Below, one piece after another: positions 48,064 through 59,161 of a stretch of DNA of 64,000 nucleotides. Under the pieces are notes generated by a model that was not told the DNA's origin, made no database searches, and saw only the letters and a list, made by a program, of their open reading frames with translations. Source of the stretch: Canna indica (Eukaryota; Streptophyta; Magnoliopsida; Zingiberales; Cannaceae); assembly GCA_034359265.1 (NCBI GenBank), contig CP136892.1:14866501-14930500 (forward strand). The letters are read 5' to 3'. Each line of letters begins with the position of its first letter. Positions within the stretch are counted from its first letter, which is position 1. A program made the position numbers and the translations under genes.

Positions 48064-49464
48064 ATATATGCAATTTCTTTGCCCAGGCACAACCTTGGCC
48101 CCGCATGAAACACTGGAAACCTCGCCACCTCCGCCGCCACGAACTCCCCCTTCTCGTCCAACCACCGCTCTGGCTTGAACTCCCTGCAGTTCGCGCCCCA
48201 CACTTGTTCTTCCCTCGCCATCGCGTATGTGCAGTAGTCTGCGAACCACCCCGCCTTCACGAGTGTCCCATCTGGTAGTTCGTCGTTCGCTGCCGCCACT
48301 CTTGTGTCGATCGGGACCGGCGGGTATACCCTGAGCGCCTCCGTTATGGCGGCGTGAAGATAATGCATCCCTTTCAGCTCGTCGTAGCCCATCTGCTCCC
48401 CTTCCTCCTCGCCGAGTTCGGCTATCTCTTTGTGGATCTTCTCTTCGCAACGCGGATGGATGGCCAGAAGCCAGAAGAACCAAGTTAAGCCTGCTGACGT
48501 CGTGTCCTTGCCCGCGAGAATGAAGCTGATCACTATGTCCCGTAAGAACTTCCTCCTCTGCTGCAGTTCCTTGAACATCACTCTCAGCTCGTTGTCCTCT
48601 TCGTCAAGCGCTGCCATGAACCGCGAGAGCAAGTCCTGTTTCTTTAATTCTTGGTCCTCTTTCAGCTCGATGACCCTCGTGGCGTATCCATCGATGATCT
48701 TTATCGCATTCTTGAGCCTCCGCTCTGAGCCCACGTTGAGGAATCTCTTCAGTTTCCAAATCAGGGGAATTGGCGCGAACAAGCGAGCTGACGAGATCTC
48801 GACGGCCGAATCAAATGCATAAAAGGAATTGCCTCTGGGGTAATCGCCAGAGCCTACGCGGAGGGAAGTCGGGTCAGTTCCAAAGGCGATGGTGCAGATG
48901 TTATCGAAGGCAAAGCGACGAAGCACATCCTGAAGATCGACGGTGATGCCACACTCGTCGATGGCAGCGGCGGAGAGCAGCGGAAGAAAGCGGTCGCGGA
49001 GCTGGAAGCGAACAACGTCGGAGACGAAGGAGTTGAGGGAGCACGTGGTGAACTCGTGGCTAGCGATCTTGTGCTGGAGGAACCAGAGGTGGCCATCGAT
49101 GTTGAAAATACCGTGGCCGAGAAGGTCGGAGAGGGTGGCACCGATTCGCTCGCCCTTGACGTAGTTGGAAAAATTGGATCGAATGAGGTGATCGACGACG
49201 GAGGGACGGTTGGTGACGACACCGCCTGATAGGGCGAGGGGGCCGCGAACCTTGAAGGTGCCGGCGGGGGAGGCAGCGAAGAGGTCAGCGGCCAAGTCGA
49301 GGAAGCGGTGGTGATTAAAGAAGAAAGGGGAGGAGGGTGCCGAGGAGGGGGTCCGGGAACGGACAGTAGTTTGGGGTGGAGGAAAAGCGACGGAAGAGGT
49401 GGTAGAGGAAGATAATGGAGATGAGCAACGTCGGAAGGACGAAGATTGCAGATGGCGGATCCAT
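48064..49464 (-). pseudogene. CYP94: CYP94-type cytochrome P450, main part (frameshift, transposon-split)
   Basis: ATG at 49462-49464 opens MDPPSAIFVLPTLLISIIFL, a membrane anchor, and runs to PDPLLGTLLPF. A one-base shift in a C/T-rich stretch (49314-49328) then moves the reading to FFNHHRFLDL and the rest. Family motifs follow: NYVKGERI, GIFNIDGHLW, I-helix ILAGKDTTSAGLTWFFWLL, K-helix EALR, PERW, and heme loop FHAGPRLCLG with the ligand Cys codon at 48087-48089. The gene is cut after GKEIAY by the CACTA element. KGER, FHAGPR.CLGKE.AY and the QMK tail identify CYP94. Its members omega-hydroxylate fatty acids or jasmonoyl-isoleucine in the ER. The subfamily (A, B or D) is not resolved. Two independent lesions make it a pseudogene in this assembly. 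Confidence 0.9.
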
Positions 49465-49529
49465 GTCGCTTTGCTTTGAGATTGCAGATTACCAAGGCTT
49501 CTTACCAAATTAAAATTGGCCGATGGGCC

Positions 49530-50384
49530 GAGACTCGTTTCTGAATTTGAGCAACCGATTTCCAGATCTCTTTGATGTAGCTTCTTCGCCTAATGCTACA
49601 GTTTGGGAATCTAAGAAACTAAATATTGAAGGGATGCGGTAGGGTACATCACCTTTACTTCTCTTGTCCCTCTAGATGCCATTGTCTTCCTTGTGAATGT
49701 CATTAATCAGCATTTGTTCGCGGACGGTAATGATAAAATTTGTTAGAAATGGACAAATGATGGTACTTTCACTATAAACTCCCTCTACAAGCTCCTAACT
49801 TTTCAGGGTATCTCTAACCCTAAGGCTGAGTTCATTTGGTAAAAGAACTGTCCCGAAGCTATTTCCGTTATGAACTGATTAGCTATCAACAAAAGACTTT
49901 CTACTAAAGACCGACTTATTGCTCGTGGTATACCGACTGAACCTCGTTGTGTGCTCTGCGAACTTGAGGATGAATCGTTCAATCATCTTTTCTTTGGTTG
50001 TATATTCACTCGGACTAGTTGAACATCTCAACTGAACCAGATTGAAACAGAGTTCTTTCCACTGAATTATTGCCCTTGGAATCAGCTGGCCTATGGAGTT
50101 ACTCGCAAAGTTACATTATCTAAGTTTTTATGCATCATGATTTGGCGTTGGAAAATTTGGTACGAGCACAACTTACGATGTTTCGAAGAGAAGAAGAAAA
50201 CTATTCTGGAGCTGGCACTTGAGAGTGCTAACTTATATTTTCTTTGCTCCGGCTAATTCTTGTATTTCGTTACACTCTTTTTTTCTCTCTCCCCCCCACC
50301 CACCCATCCACCCACTCACTTGTAACTATCAAGTCTTTTGATTAATACAAATTTTTCTTTTTTTTCAAAAAAAAAAAAAAAAAA
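49530..50384 (+). mobile_element. 5'-truncated LINE (3' end of ORF2 plus poly-A)
   Basis: Plus-strand sequence encodes NGTFTINSLYKLLTFQG, then WLAINKRLSTKDRLIARGI and CVLCELEDESFNHLFFGC. This is the C-terminal zf-RVT region of a plant L1 ORF2, comparable to 6290-6540 of the first LINE. A 3' UTR and an 18-base A tail (50367-50384) follow. It sits head to head with the CYP94 gene, beginning within about 100 bases of its start codon. No target duplication was identified. Confidence 0.85.
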
Positions 50385-50830
50385 GTTGTCGAAGTCGTAT
50401 CTTATTATTATGCCTCTTTGATTGTCATTTTGACTATGTTTATTAGATCAAATTATTTGTTAATCAAATTGGAAGTCAAATGATCAAATTTTATTGTCAT
50501 CCTCAAATAATTTGTCTATTACTTAGATTTCACCACTTACTGCGCACTATTTCTTCCCTCTATTCATGCACTTTGTGGTCGATGATCGATCCATGAATTC
50601 ATCCTCACAGGTTATTTATGAAAGCAACTATTTGACAATTTCACGGTAAATCGATATCCATACAAAAGCAAATATGCAGTTTTAAAATTGAAATAAAAAG
50701 TTCTATTATTTTAGTATATATTCAATTTGATTGGTTGAGAATTTCACAATGAATATATAAAAGAAAATTTTATTTAGCACTATGATGGGATAAATTATAC
50801 CATTAGATTTTATACAATATTTGAGCCGCC
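50385..50830. other. AT-rich spacer
   Basis: No coding or repeat structure noticed. Confidence 0.45.
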
Positions 50831-50834
50831 ACTT

Positions 50835-51290
50835 TGTGTCCAACACACTGCAGTGAGCCCCTCTCCTCGTCGGACCGAGTCCCGCCCAGATGCCACCAAC
50901 ATTGGCACTCAACCATTGGGCTTGAGAAAGCCAACACTCTAAGTCTAAGCCGAGCCCGATTCTACCATCAATGGCCCAATCAGGCCACTGTAAGGCAACG
51001 CTCCAAAAATATTAAAATTTTTCTTAAAAAAATGACCAAGATACCCCTCCCACTCCCTATAAAAGGTAGACCTCATCCTAACGATGGAGACCTCTTTTCC
51101 ACTCATTTTCTTCCTCTGCATAGCTTATTTGGGTGAAATAAACCTATCTCTCGTCTCCACTTTCCGAAGATCTATTAACTTGACCGTTAGAGGGTGTTTT
51201 GCCGAAGGCCCAACACTAAAGGAATATTTTTGTAGGTTTCAATCGAGCTCGACACTAACTCAACCCAACCCGACCAACATAAAATGAATG
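50835..51290 (+). repeat. LTR-like fragment with TATA box
   Basis: Contains CCCTATAAAAGGTAGACCTC at about 51054-51073. CATTTTCTTCCTCTGCATAG and a Pro/Asn-coding-like end near 51290 follow. The layout (TATAAAAGGTA, pyrimidine-rich leader, then GTAGGTTTC) parallels the LTR-like block at 34689-34830. No internal domain is attached, so it may be a solo LTR fragment. The ends are not defined. Confidence 0.5.
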
Positions 51291-51540
51291 GATCTGGTGT
51301 GGCTGAAGATCCAAAACCGTATTTGGTAGACCAGATAGCAATTCAGATATATCATTTAGGTAATCATTATCTCCTGACAAGTAGAAATTTCATAGTTCAG
51401 TATTTAATCTCAGATATGTCCATATACACAAGTATTAAAGTTACTAGATGCATACCATAAAGAGCATGTGATAAATGAATCAGTAATTATATTTTGAAAC
51501 AGATCAACTATGAAGTTTCATTTACAATAGATTCACTCAA

Positions 51541-53430
51541 GGAGCGTTTGGTTACCCGCAAGTGTAAATGCTGCAAAATCTATTTGCATGCAAAAGCAAA
51601 TGCCCGCAAATAGATTTTGCAGCCTACCGTTTGGTTGCCCGCAAGTAGAGTTGCAACTTCTATTTGCAAGCATTTGGTTGGCCGCAAATGGAAGTTGTAA
51701 TTACACTTGCAACTTGCAACGTGCAACTTGCATCTTACGAAACTTTTCGGGTCGGGTCGGGCACGAATTTTCTCAAGTCGGGCTGAGCCGGGCTGGGACG
51801 GGACGGGCCGAGCATACACGAATTTATCCGGGCCGGGTACAAACTTTTTCGGGCAGGGCCGGGCACGAACTTTTCGAGTTGGGTCGTGCACAAATCTTTT
51901 TGGGCCGGGCCGGACACGAATTTTTTTGAGTCGGCCCGAGCCGGACCAGGACAGGTTGGGCAGTGCACGAATTTTTTCGGGCAAGGCTGGGCCGAACACA
52001 ATTTTTTTTTCGGGGTGGGCAGGAATTTTTTTTCTGGTCAGGTCGGGCCGGGCATGAATTTTTTTGAGCTGGGCCGGGAAACAAATTTTTTCAGGCCGGG
52101 TCGGGCAGGAATTTTTTCGGGCCGGGCCGAGCACGAAATTTTTTTTAGCCGGGAACGAATTTTCTCATGCGGGGTCGAGCATAAATTTTTTGGGCCGAGC
52201 CGAGTCAAGATGGGCAGTGCACGAATTTTTTCGGGCAAGGTTGGGCCCGATGCGAATATTTCGGACTGGGCATGAATTTCTTTTCGCGTTAGGTCGGGCT
52301 GGGCATGAAATTTTTCGGGTCGGGTCGGGTCGGGACACGAATTTTTTTGGGCAGGGCTGACCACGAATTTTTTCGGGCAGGGCCAGGCAAGAATTTTTTC
52401 GGTCCAGACCGGGCACGAATTTTTTTGGGGCGGGCCGAGCACAAAATATTTTGGGCCGGGTTGGGCACGAATTTTTTGGGGTTGGGCCGTGCACGAATAA
52501 TTTTGGGTCGGGCAAGGCACGAATTTTTTCGAGTCGGCACGAGTCAGGTAGTGCATAAATTTTTTCGGGCAGGGCGGGTTGGGCACGAATTTTTTTGGGT
52601 CGGGCATGAATTTTTTCGGGCCGGGCCGGGGTACGAATTTTTTTTGGGCAGGGCCGGGCCGACAGTGAATTTTTTCGAGCCAGGCTGAGCACGAATTTTT
52701 TCGGGCCTGGCCGAGCACAAATTTTTTCGGGCTAGGTGAGGCACGAAATTTTTGAGTCGGGCTGGGCACGAAATTTTTCAGGCCGGGTTGGGAACGAATT
52801 TTTTCGGACCGAGCCGGGCTGGGACGGGCCGTGCAGTGCACGAATTTATTGGGTCGGGTCGGACACAAATTTTTTCGGTGCGGGACGGACACGAATTTTT
52901 TCTGGCCGGGCCGGGCACAAATTTTTTCGGGCCAGGCTGGACACGAACTTTTTTGGGCCGGGTCGGGCATAAATTTTTTGGGTCGAGCCCGGGACAAATT
53001 TTTTCGGGCCAGGCTAAAAACTTAGGCCCGACACGATTTGTCTGACAAATTAATAATTTTTAATTTTTGTATAATACTGAAAATATATTAAAAAATCTAT
53101 CAAATGACATCAGATGTAAAATCTGACACTACCATCAGGTTCAGCACGCAAAAACCTACAACTTTGATATTTATCTCGTCTTCATCCAATGACTCTACGT
53201 CGCCAAAATTAATTATTTTCAATACTTAAATTATTGCATTTGCAGCCCGCAATCTTGTATTGCGGGCTTTTTGGGCTGTAATTTCACTTGCGGCCCGCAA
53301 ATGATATTTGAAATACAAGTTGCAACTAGTAAATGCTGCAAAATAATTTTGCAGCCAACCAAACAAATTTGTTATCTAAATGCTGCAACTAGAGTTGCAG
53401 TATTTGTAGTTGCGGGCAACCAAACGCCCT
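51541..53430. mobile_element. Foldback/MITE-like element with internal minisatellite
   Basis: The ends read GGAGCGTTTGGTTACCCGCAA and TTGCGGGCAACCAAACGCCCT, imperfect inverted repeats whose subterminal parts are also related (TGCTGCAAAAT, AAGTTGCAACT words on both sides). CTCAA flanks both ends (51536-51540, 53431-53435). A core of tandem repeats fills most of the 1,890 bp. The GTTTGGTT terminus recalls PIF/Harbinger or hAT MITEs, but a 5-bp duplication fits neither well, so I leave the superfamily open. Confidence 0.7.
51740..53030. repeat. GC/AT-alternating minisatellite
   Basis: Some 40 degenerate units of roughly 26-33 bases follow the pattern GGGCACGAATTTTTTCGGG plus CCGGGCC. GC-rich CGGGCCGGG blocks alternate with a fixed AATTTTTT block. 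Because units lack stops in several frames, long spurious open frames occur on both strands (for example 52038-52997 minus, 51580-52134 minus). They are not genes. Confidence 0.9.
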
Positions 53431-53439
53431 CTCAATAAA

Positions 53440-54130
53440 TCATGACAGTTGATACCCTCTGTCTTTACCACCTAATAGAATAGGGCAAATTCTCTCGATC
53501 ACAAGTGTTAGAAACAAATTTGTCTTGTTACCATTTGGTTTTTTAATGTTCCGATGCCAAACTTTTTATTTAATTTAAAATTGTCCACTAACAATCATGT
53601 GAGCCCTTTTCAATGTGACCAACATGCTTCAGGTTGTGGGATTAGATAGGTCCCTAGCTCAAAGGATCATCCGTACCATACGTACCATAGTATGTCAAAC
53701 AATATTAAAAAAGGAATATAAATTTTTGAACATTTTCAACTCAGGAATCTTTGTATTCCACAATAAATAGATTTCTTGCTTTAGAAATAAGCTCCATCTA
53801 CAAAAGTGAGGAACACAAACAAAAAACCCAGTTACACAAATAACATCTGTGAAAAAATATGACATAGATCTTACATAGTAAACATTTAATGAGGGTCTCT
53901 TTTTTGCAAAGGATAAGAACCCGACCGCAAGACCAGCAAAGCCCATTGCCAGCTCAGGTTAGCTGACACCTTCAACATTCAGTCACTAAGGGTCATCATC
54001 ACTATTATTCTTATCCAACCTTTCTATTTTTGTACAGATACAAAGTACAACTTCAACTCAAGTAGGGTCCATGGAAGGATTTAGCAGATTTTGTGATTAA
54101 CCACATGATATAAGGATTTAGCCAGAGACT
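53440..54130. other. Spacer with an unassigned minus-strand open frame
   Basis: A minus-strand frame at 53946-53695 starts MGFAGLAVGFLSFAKKRPSL and includes hydrophobic stretches. I do not recognise it, and it lacks a family signature, so it may be a gene fragment or chance. The rest is unremarkable. Confidence 0.35.
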
Positions 54131-54918
54131 AATCATGATAGTTCTAGCATTGAGCATGGTGATGATTTGGACCATACTTCTACGGGAGAGAGCTCCTCAA
54201 GGAAAGAAGTAGAGAGTATTCGTCTACATATGACTGAGTTGGAGGAGATGGTTGAGAAAATGACAAGAGAGAAAGTTGAAATGGAAACAACTTTAGCTGT
54301 AACAAGCAATCAGTTGAAGAGTGCATGTGATCAATTGGTAGCAGCTAAAGGTAAGTTAGTTGAGTTGCAAAGGCAGCTCAATTGGGTTAACGGGGAAAAA
54401 CATGTTCTTGAGTTAGAACTAGAATTAGCAGAGGGAGAGAAAAATGAACTGAAAAATTAGCTAGTATCCTCTCAAGCCAAAAATGCCGAGTTACAAGAGA
54501 GAATAAATTTATCAAAGAGGAAACTTGAGGAAGAGAAGGAGTTGTCTGACAGATTGAAAGCACAATGTGAATATATAGATGCAACAGAAAGCAAGAGGAA
54601 AGAAATGGAGCTTCAGCTCGAGTCAGCTTATAGTGAATTTGCAGAGTTGAAGAACAATATTAGTTTGTTAGAAACAAAAGTTGAAGAAGAGAATTTTATC
54701 CACGGAACTGGCATCTAGGTGTTGGAAAATATATGCAAGCACTAAAGAGAAAGAAAGAGGAATTAGACTGCCAGCTTGAATCAGCAAAATTGGAACTTCA
54801 CAAATTGCAGGAGAAGGTTCGTTCGTTTGACAGGAAACTTGAGGAGGAGAAGAAATTTTCAACAGAACTTTTAGCCAAGTGCCAAAGTATGGAGGTTATA
54901 AGAACAACATGTGATTAA
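54130..54918 (+). pseudogene. Filament-like plant protein (FPP) coiled-coil fragment
   Basis: Frames encode HTSTGESSSRKEVESIRLHM, then LEEMVEKMTREKVEMETTLA and LELELELAEGEKNEL. After TAG 54458-54460 come KRKLEEEKELSDRLKAQCEY, KEMELQLESAYSEFAELKN and KVEEE. In another frame follow KRKKEELDCQLESAKLELHK and LEEEKKFSTELLAKCQSME. Long Leu/Glu/Lys heptads and STELL.KCQ motifs are typical of FPP proteins, plant coiled-coil proteins linked to the nuclear envelope and cytoskeleton. Internal stops and a frame change near 54700 show decay. The N- and C-terminal regions are missing. It could be a retro-copied or transposon-captured piece. Confidence 0.65.
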
Positions 54919-55345
54919 CCACATGCTTCTCGCACATATCACAAAGACCTCCGAGTTACAGAAAAATCTAATTTTGGGGGGTATAATTAACCACATGGTA
55001 TAAGAACAATCAATATCTAGGTTGACAGGAAAAATAAGTAAAAGGAAAGCTTAAACAGAAAAAATATCTAGGTTGACAGATAACATCATAACAATAACAA
55101 CAATCACCAAACAGTATCTCAATCAACAAAAATTCCATACTTATCAAAACTCAACTATTTAGCCAATTAACAAAGTGAAACACAAACACCCAAAGTATAG
55201 CCTCCTTGCCAACTAGAACAAAGCAAAATGCTTCAACGCTTAACACCCTGAAAACAATTAAACCTATATCGCATAGACATATTAAGAAAGAATTGTGCAG
55301 AATACAAATTCTAGCTATTCATCCTCCCCTATTATATTGGTAACT

Positions 55346-55652
55346 AAGCCTCATATACTAGGTAATTTGATCAGACTTTTTTTAACTTTCAACCAAAAAA
55401 ATCATAAAATATTTTGTAACACAACATAATGCAATCATATATCTGGAGAACATACTATGTGCTATAGAACACTTGCATGGTATATGCTAGCATTGCATTA
55501 GTAAGCCTCATATACTAGGTAATTCGATCAGACTTTTTTTAACTTTCAACCAAAAAAATCATAAAACATTTTGTAACACAACATAATGCAATCATATATC
55601 TGGAGAACATACTATGTGCTATAGAACACTTGCATGGTATATGCTAGCATTG
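55346..55652 (+). repeat. 157-bp tandem duplication
   Basis: The block beginning TAAGCCTCATATACTAGGTA occurs twice, at about 55344 and 55501, with only a couple of differences. The second copy ends at the target duplication of the hAT MITE at 55658, which inserted just past the duplicated GCTAGCATTG. Confidence 0.92.
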
Positions 55653-55657
55653 AGGCC

Positions 55658-56079
55658 TAGGGGTGTAAGTGAGCCGAGCAGCTCGTGAGCTACTCGAGAT
55701 CGACTCGATGAAAACTCGAGCTCGAGCTAAGTAATACTCGACTCGAGCGGCTCGCGAGCCTAATCGAGCTTCATATATTTATATATAATTATATAAATAT
55801 TAATATTTCATATGGGGTTGAGCATAAACCCGAGTCAAGCCAAGCTTAATCGAGCTTGAACGAGCTCGGTCACGCTTGAGAAAAATAAACGAGCCTAAAC
55901 GAGCTTAAACGAGCTTAAACGAGCCGAGCTCGAGTTACTTGAGTCGAGCTCGAGCCGATCTCGAGCTTGGATATTGAAGCTCGATCTAGCTCGAGTTCGA
56001 GCTCGAGCTCGACATTTCTTAAACGAGCAGAGCTTGAGCACAAGCAAGCTCGGCTCGGCTCGGCTCGATTACACCCCTA
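55658..56079. mobile_element. hAT MITE, CTCGAG/GAGCTCG-word family
   Basis: Termini TAGGGGTGTAA and TTACACCCCTA are flanked by a perfect 8-bp duplication TTGAGGCC at 55650-55657 and 56080-56087. The body is dense GAGCTCGAGC/CTCGGCTCG repetition with an AT-rich centre. Non-coding. Confidence 0.94.
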
Positions 56080-56449
56080 TTGAGGCCTAATGCAACACCC
56101 GGTTAGAGTTTCTATAATTCTATCAATTTTCACCATTCACTTTATTAGAAATTAGGACTCTACCATCCAAGAGTTATTGTAATCTAGTGCTTCTTTCACC
56201 ATAGTAATATAAGAGTGTTCCCTCCAAACAAAAGCCATCTAAGAGACCTAGTAAATCACAAACAATGGTTGAAAGTAAAGTCTTTGATAATAGCAAGTAC
56301 GCTTCAGGAAAAAAAATTGCAGGATTTGAAAACAATAACTCAAAGAAATGCTGGAGGTCAAGAGAAAGAAGAGAAACAAAAAGGAAACATTAGCACAAAA
56401 AATTCTAGGGGTAATTTAAGCCTCAAAAGGTGAAGCAAGAACATTAGAC

Positions 56450-57243
56450 TAACTTGGGAGGATGAGGGGAGCCACCGACGTCGGGAGAGGTAGACTCTGC
56501 CGCTCGCTTCGTCTCAGCGACACTCATCGTGCCTAGGTTGGTTCCTGAGGACGACGAAATAGAGGAAGTGGGGGGAGACCTGGGGAAGCAAGCGAAGATT
56601 AGTTGGTGAAGATCATGTTGAGTTTAGTAGATCTCGACGAAGTCGGCAATGTGAGATCGACAAGTAGGGTTTGGTGAGAAAACTTGTTGCCACTGCGCTT
56701 GGTCTACTGTGTTTGGTCTAAACTATATCTTCGCATTGGAGTCGCTGGTATCTTGCACTACTTTTGCAAGCTCTAGAAAAAGTAGAGTCGATGGTCTGAA
56801 CTCTCTTTTTCCATCGCCGGCCGAAACCCAAGCCGGCGGCGGCTAGGATTTCGATGGCCCGAGAGAGAGAGAGGAATATCGACAACGCATGCGACGGGGG
56901 TGGCGGGAGGTGATCGGCGGCAGAGAGGTAGCAGAGAGAGAGAGAGAGAAAGAGAGTGAAGTGATCGAGCGGGGGAAGAGAAATATAAGTCGGGGTGAAT
57001 AAAAATTACCCTCTGACGGTGTTGCGACCGTAGGATGCGGTCGTAAATTTCGATCGGTGAACGATCATTGTACAATCGCGGATGATTCACATTTGCGACG
57101 GCAAACTGTGCGGTCGCACTACCGTCGCAATATCGTCGGTTATGCGACCCCCCAACTCCCGCGGTCGCGAAAATGTCACATTCTGCGACGACAGTGTTGC
57201 GGTCGCAAAAAGGTCATCACAGATACCCTAATTTCTAGTAGTG
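56450..57243 (-). mobile_element. Orphan right end of a second CACTA element
   Basis: It ends TTTCTAGTAGTG at 57243 (CACTACTAGAAATTAGGG on the other strand). Subterminal repeats of GCGGTCGCA, CGACGGTA and TGCGACC lie at 57010-57220, followed inward by GC-rich, GAGAGA-containing leader-like sequence. The layout matches the right end of the CACTA at 48063. No partner left end with the same terminus was found, so it is truncated. Confidence 0.75.
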
Positions 57244-57640
57244 ATTTTTCTCTTTCATACTGCTTGATTTACAATCTATGTTTTTGTATCCATCAAATGT
57301 TCAACATTCAAAATTAACAAAAATAATAGTATCTCAGTCAATTTGTTAAGAATATAATTAAAGAAAACTGTGTGTAACTCAAAAGAAATCTAAACAAATT
57401 AAGACAAAAAAAATAAATTAAAATGACAAAACATTATGAGGAGAAATTTAATATAAAGACTAGGTTGTTTGGTTAAATAGAATGGTATTATTAAAAATAA
57501 AAATAGACAAACAATAAGAATAGATAAATAATAAAATGGATATGAAATGCAATTACATTGCATTGTTTGATTTGCTAATAGATAAGCAATAGTTATCCTT
57601 GTCCTTGGTTGAGAGGAATAAAAATGAAAAACAATAAAAA
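57244..57640. other. AT-rich spacer
   Basis: Nothing recognisable. Confidence 0.45.
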
Positions 57641-57654
57641 TATCACATTAGGCA

Positions 57655-58273
57655 CTCTTTTAGTATTTTAAAATGATTTATCTACAAAGCAACATACATC
57701 ACAAAAATTTAATGAAAAATTGGCGCCAAATTTTATTGAAAAATCGACCTCGGTGAGATATCTAAATCAAAATTTAGATACTTTAGGAAGCGAATAAATC
57801 GAAACCGATAGTTAATAGTGAATAATTTAGGATACATGCGCTAGTATTTTTTTTGCTTCATCATAAACTAGCGTCATATGAAAAATTTCAACTTTTTTAT
57901 TGATGATGTAGGATAATAGTTGATTAGGAAAAAATTATTAATTATATTTGATTTGGATTAATTCAAATCTCACTTACAAAATAATATAATCCACGGTATT
58001 ATTTATAAAATTTTGATTAGATCAAAAAATTTGGATTATCGATATGGGATTAAATATGAAATTGGTGTTACTAAACCTTTGGCGTCGATTTCTATGTGAA
58101 ATTTTTTGGAAACTGACGCCACTTCTGGTGTCAAATTTTGGATTCCAACGTCAATAGGCAATTGGTGCCAGTTTTAAATTCGTGTCAGCATCACTTATGG
58201 CACTAGTTTCCTAGAACCGACACCACGTGTGTCAAGCACCGATATATATGTGCTTTTTCTCTTTTTTGTTGTG
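57655..58273. repeat. Decayed CACTA-like subterminal repeat region
   Basis: Repeats of GGCGCCAAATTTT, GACGCCACTTCTGGTGTC, GGTGCCAGTTTT and ACCGACACCA occur in both orientations. The block ends TTTTTTGTTGTG (CACAACAAAAAA on the other strand), a degenerate CACTA terminus. No genes. The family differs from the other two CACTA ends. Confidence 0.45.
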
Positions 58274-58440
58274 ATATTATGCATAAAATTAAAACTAATA
58301 ATATGTTAGAATATAAGGGGCAACCCGTCCATTAGGCCCAAAAGGCTATTGCATTAGGCCCCAAATTGATGGATCGACATCAAGCTTGGGTAATCTCACG
58401 GTCTCACCATGTTGCTGCATCCAGATTGCATCAATATCAT

Positions 58441-58680
58441 TACATCAAGCAAATAAAATTCATGTTGTCTCTTTGACTCTTTGACTTCCCACTCGAGGCC
58501 CACTCCTTAGTACTCTCACAGCTCACCTCTCACACATACAGCCTCCCCGTCAAATCTTTACATCAAGCAAATAAAATTCATGTTGTATCTTTGACTCTTT
58601 GACTTCCTACCCGGGGCCCACCCCTTGGTACTCTCACAGCTCACCTCTCACGCATATATCCTCCCATCAGATCATTATTT
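58441..58680 (+). repeat. 118-bp tandem duplication
   Basis: CATCAAGCAAATAAAATTCA begins two adjacent copies at 58443 and 58561, with scattered substitutions. No gene is involved. Confidence 0.9.
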
Positions 58681-59160
58681 CAAATCTTACATTAATGAAA
58701 TTGGAGTCCGGACTATTCGCCTTCTCCATCTCCGCCGGGCTTCAAGCCTCTCCAACGGTCGGTTGTTCACATTCCATTGGTTCAAATAAAATATAATTTT
58801 TATAGCAATATCTGGTCTCCTCATCTTCTCCCTCTTCACCTCTCGCCCCTAGTATTCTGAAGCAATCCCAACTCTCGTCTCTTGTCGTTGCTGCTAAGGC
58901 GCCAAGTTAGAAAAACAAAATTTGCATAAAAATTTATATTAATTTTATTGAATAAATGAAAGACAACATCTTAAGATTTCATCTTAGGCCACAATATCTC
59001 TTGACCCACCCCCCTGAGAATATATAATGTAATATTGACATTATTTATTTATAAATATATTAATATTATTTTCTAGAAATAATTTAAAAAATTATAAACT
59101 AGTTATAGTTTATGTCAAAACAATAGATAAAGTTTTAAATAGTAAATTTTTTATTATTCT
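58681..59160. other. Spacer
   Basis: AT-rich with no supported feature. Confidence 0.4.
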
Positions 59161-59161
59161 A

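Noticed and set aside
52038..52997. 319-codon minus-strand open frame and its overlapping companions on both strands
   Set aside because: They are readings through the minisatellite, repetitive K/P/R-rich text with no start context or homology.
53695..53946. Minus-strand hydrophobic open frame
   Set aside because: It has suggestive membrane-like segments but no family signature, and it may be chance.
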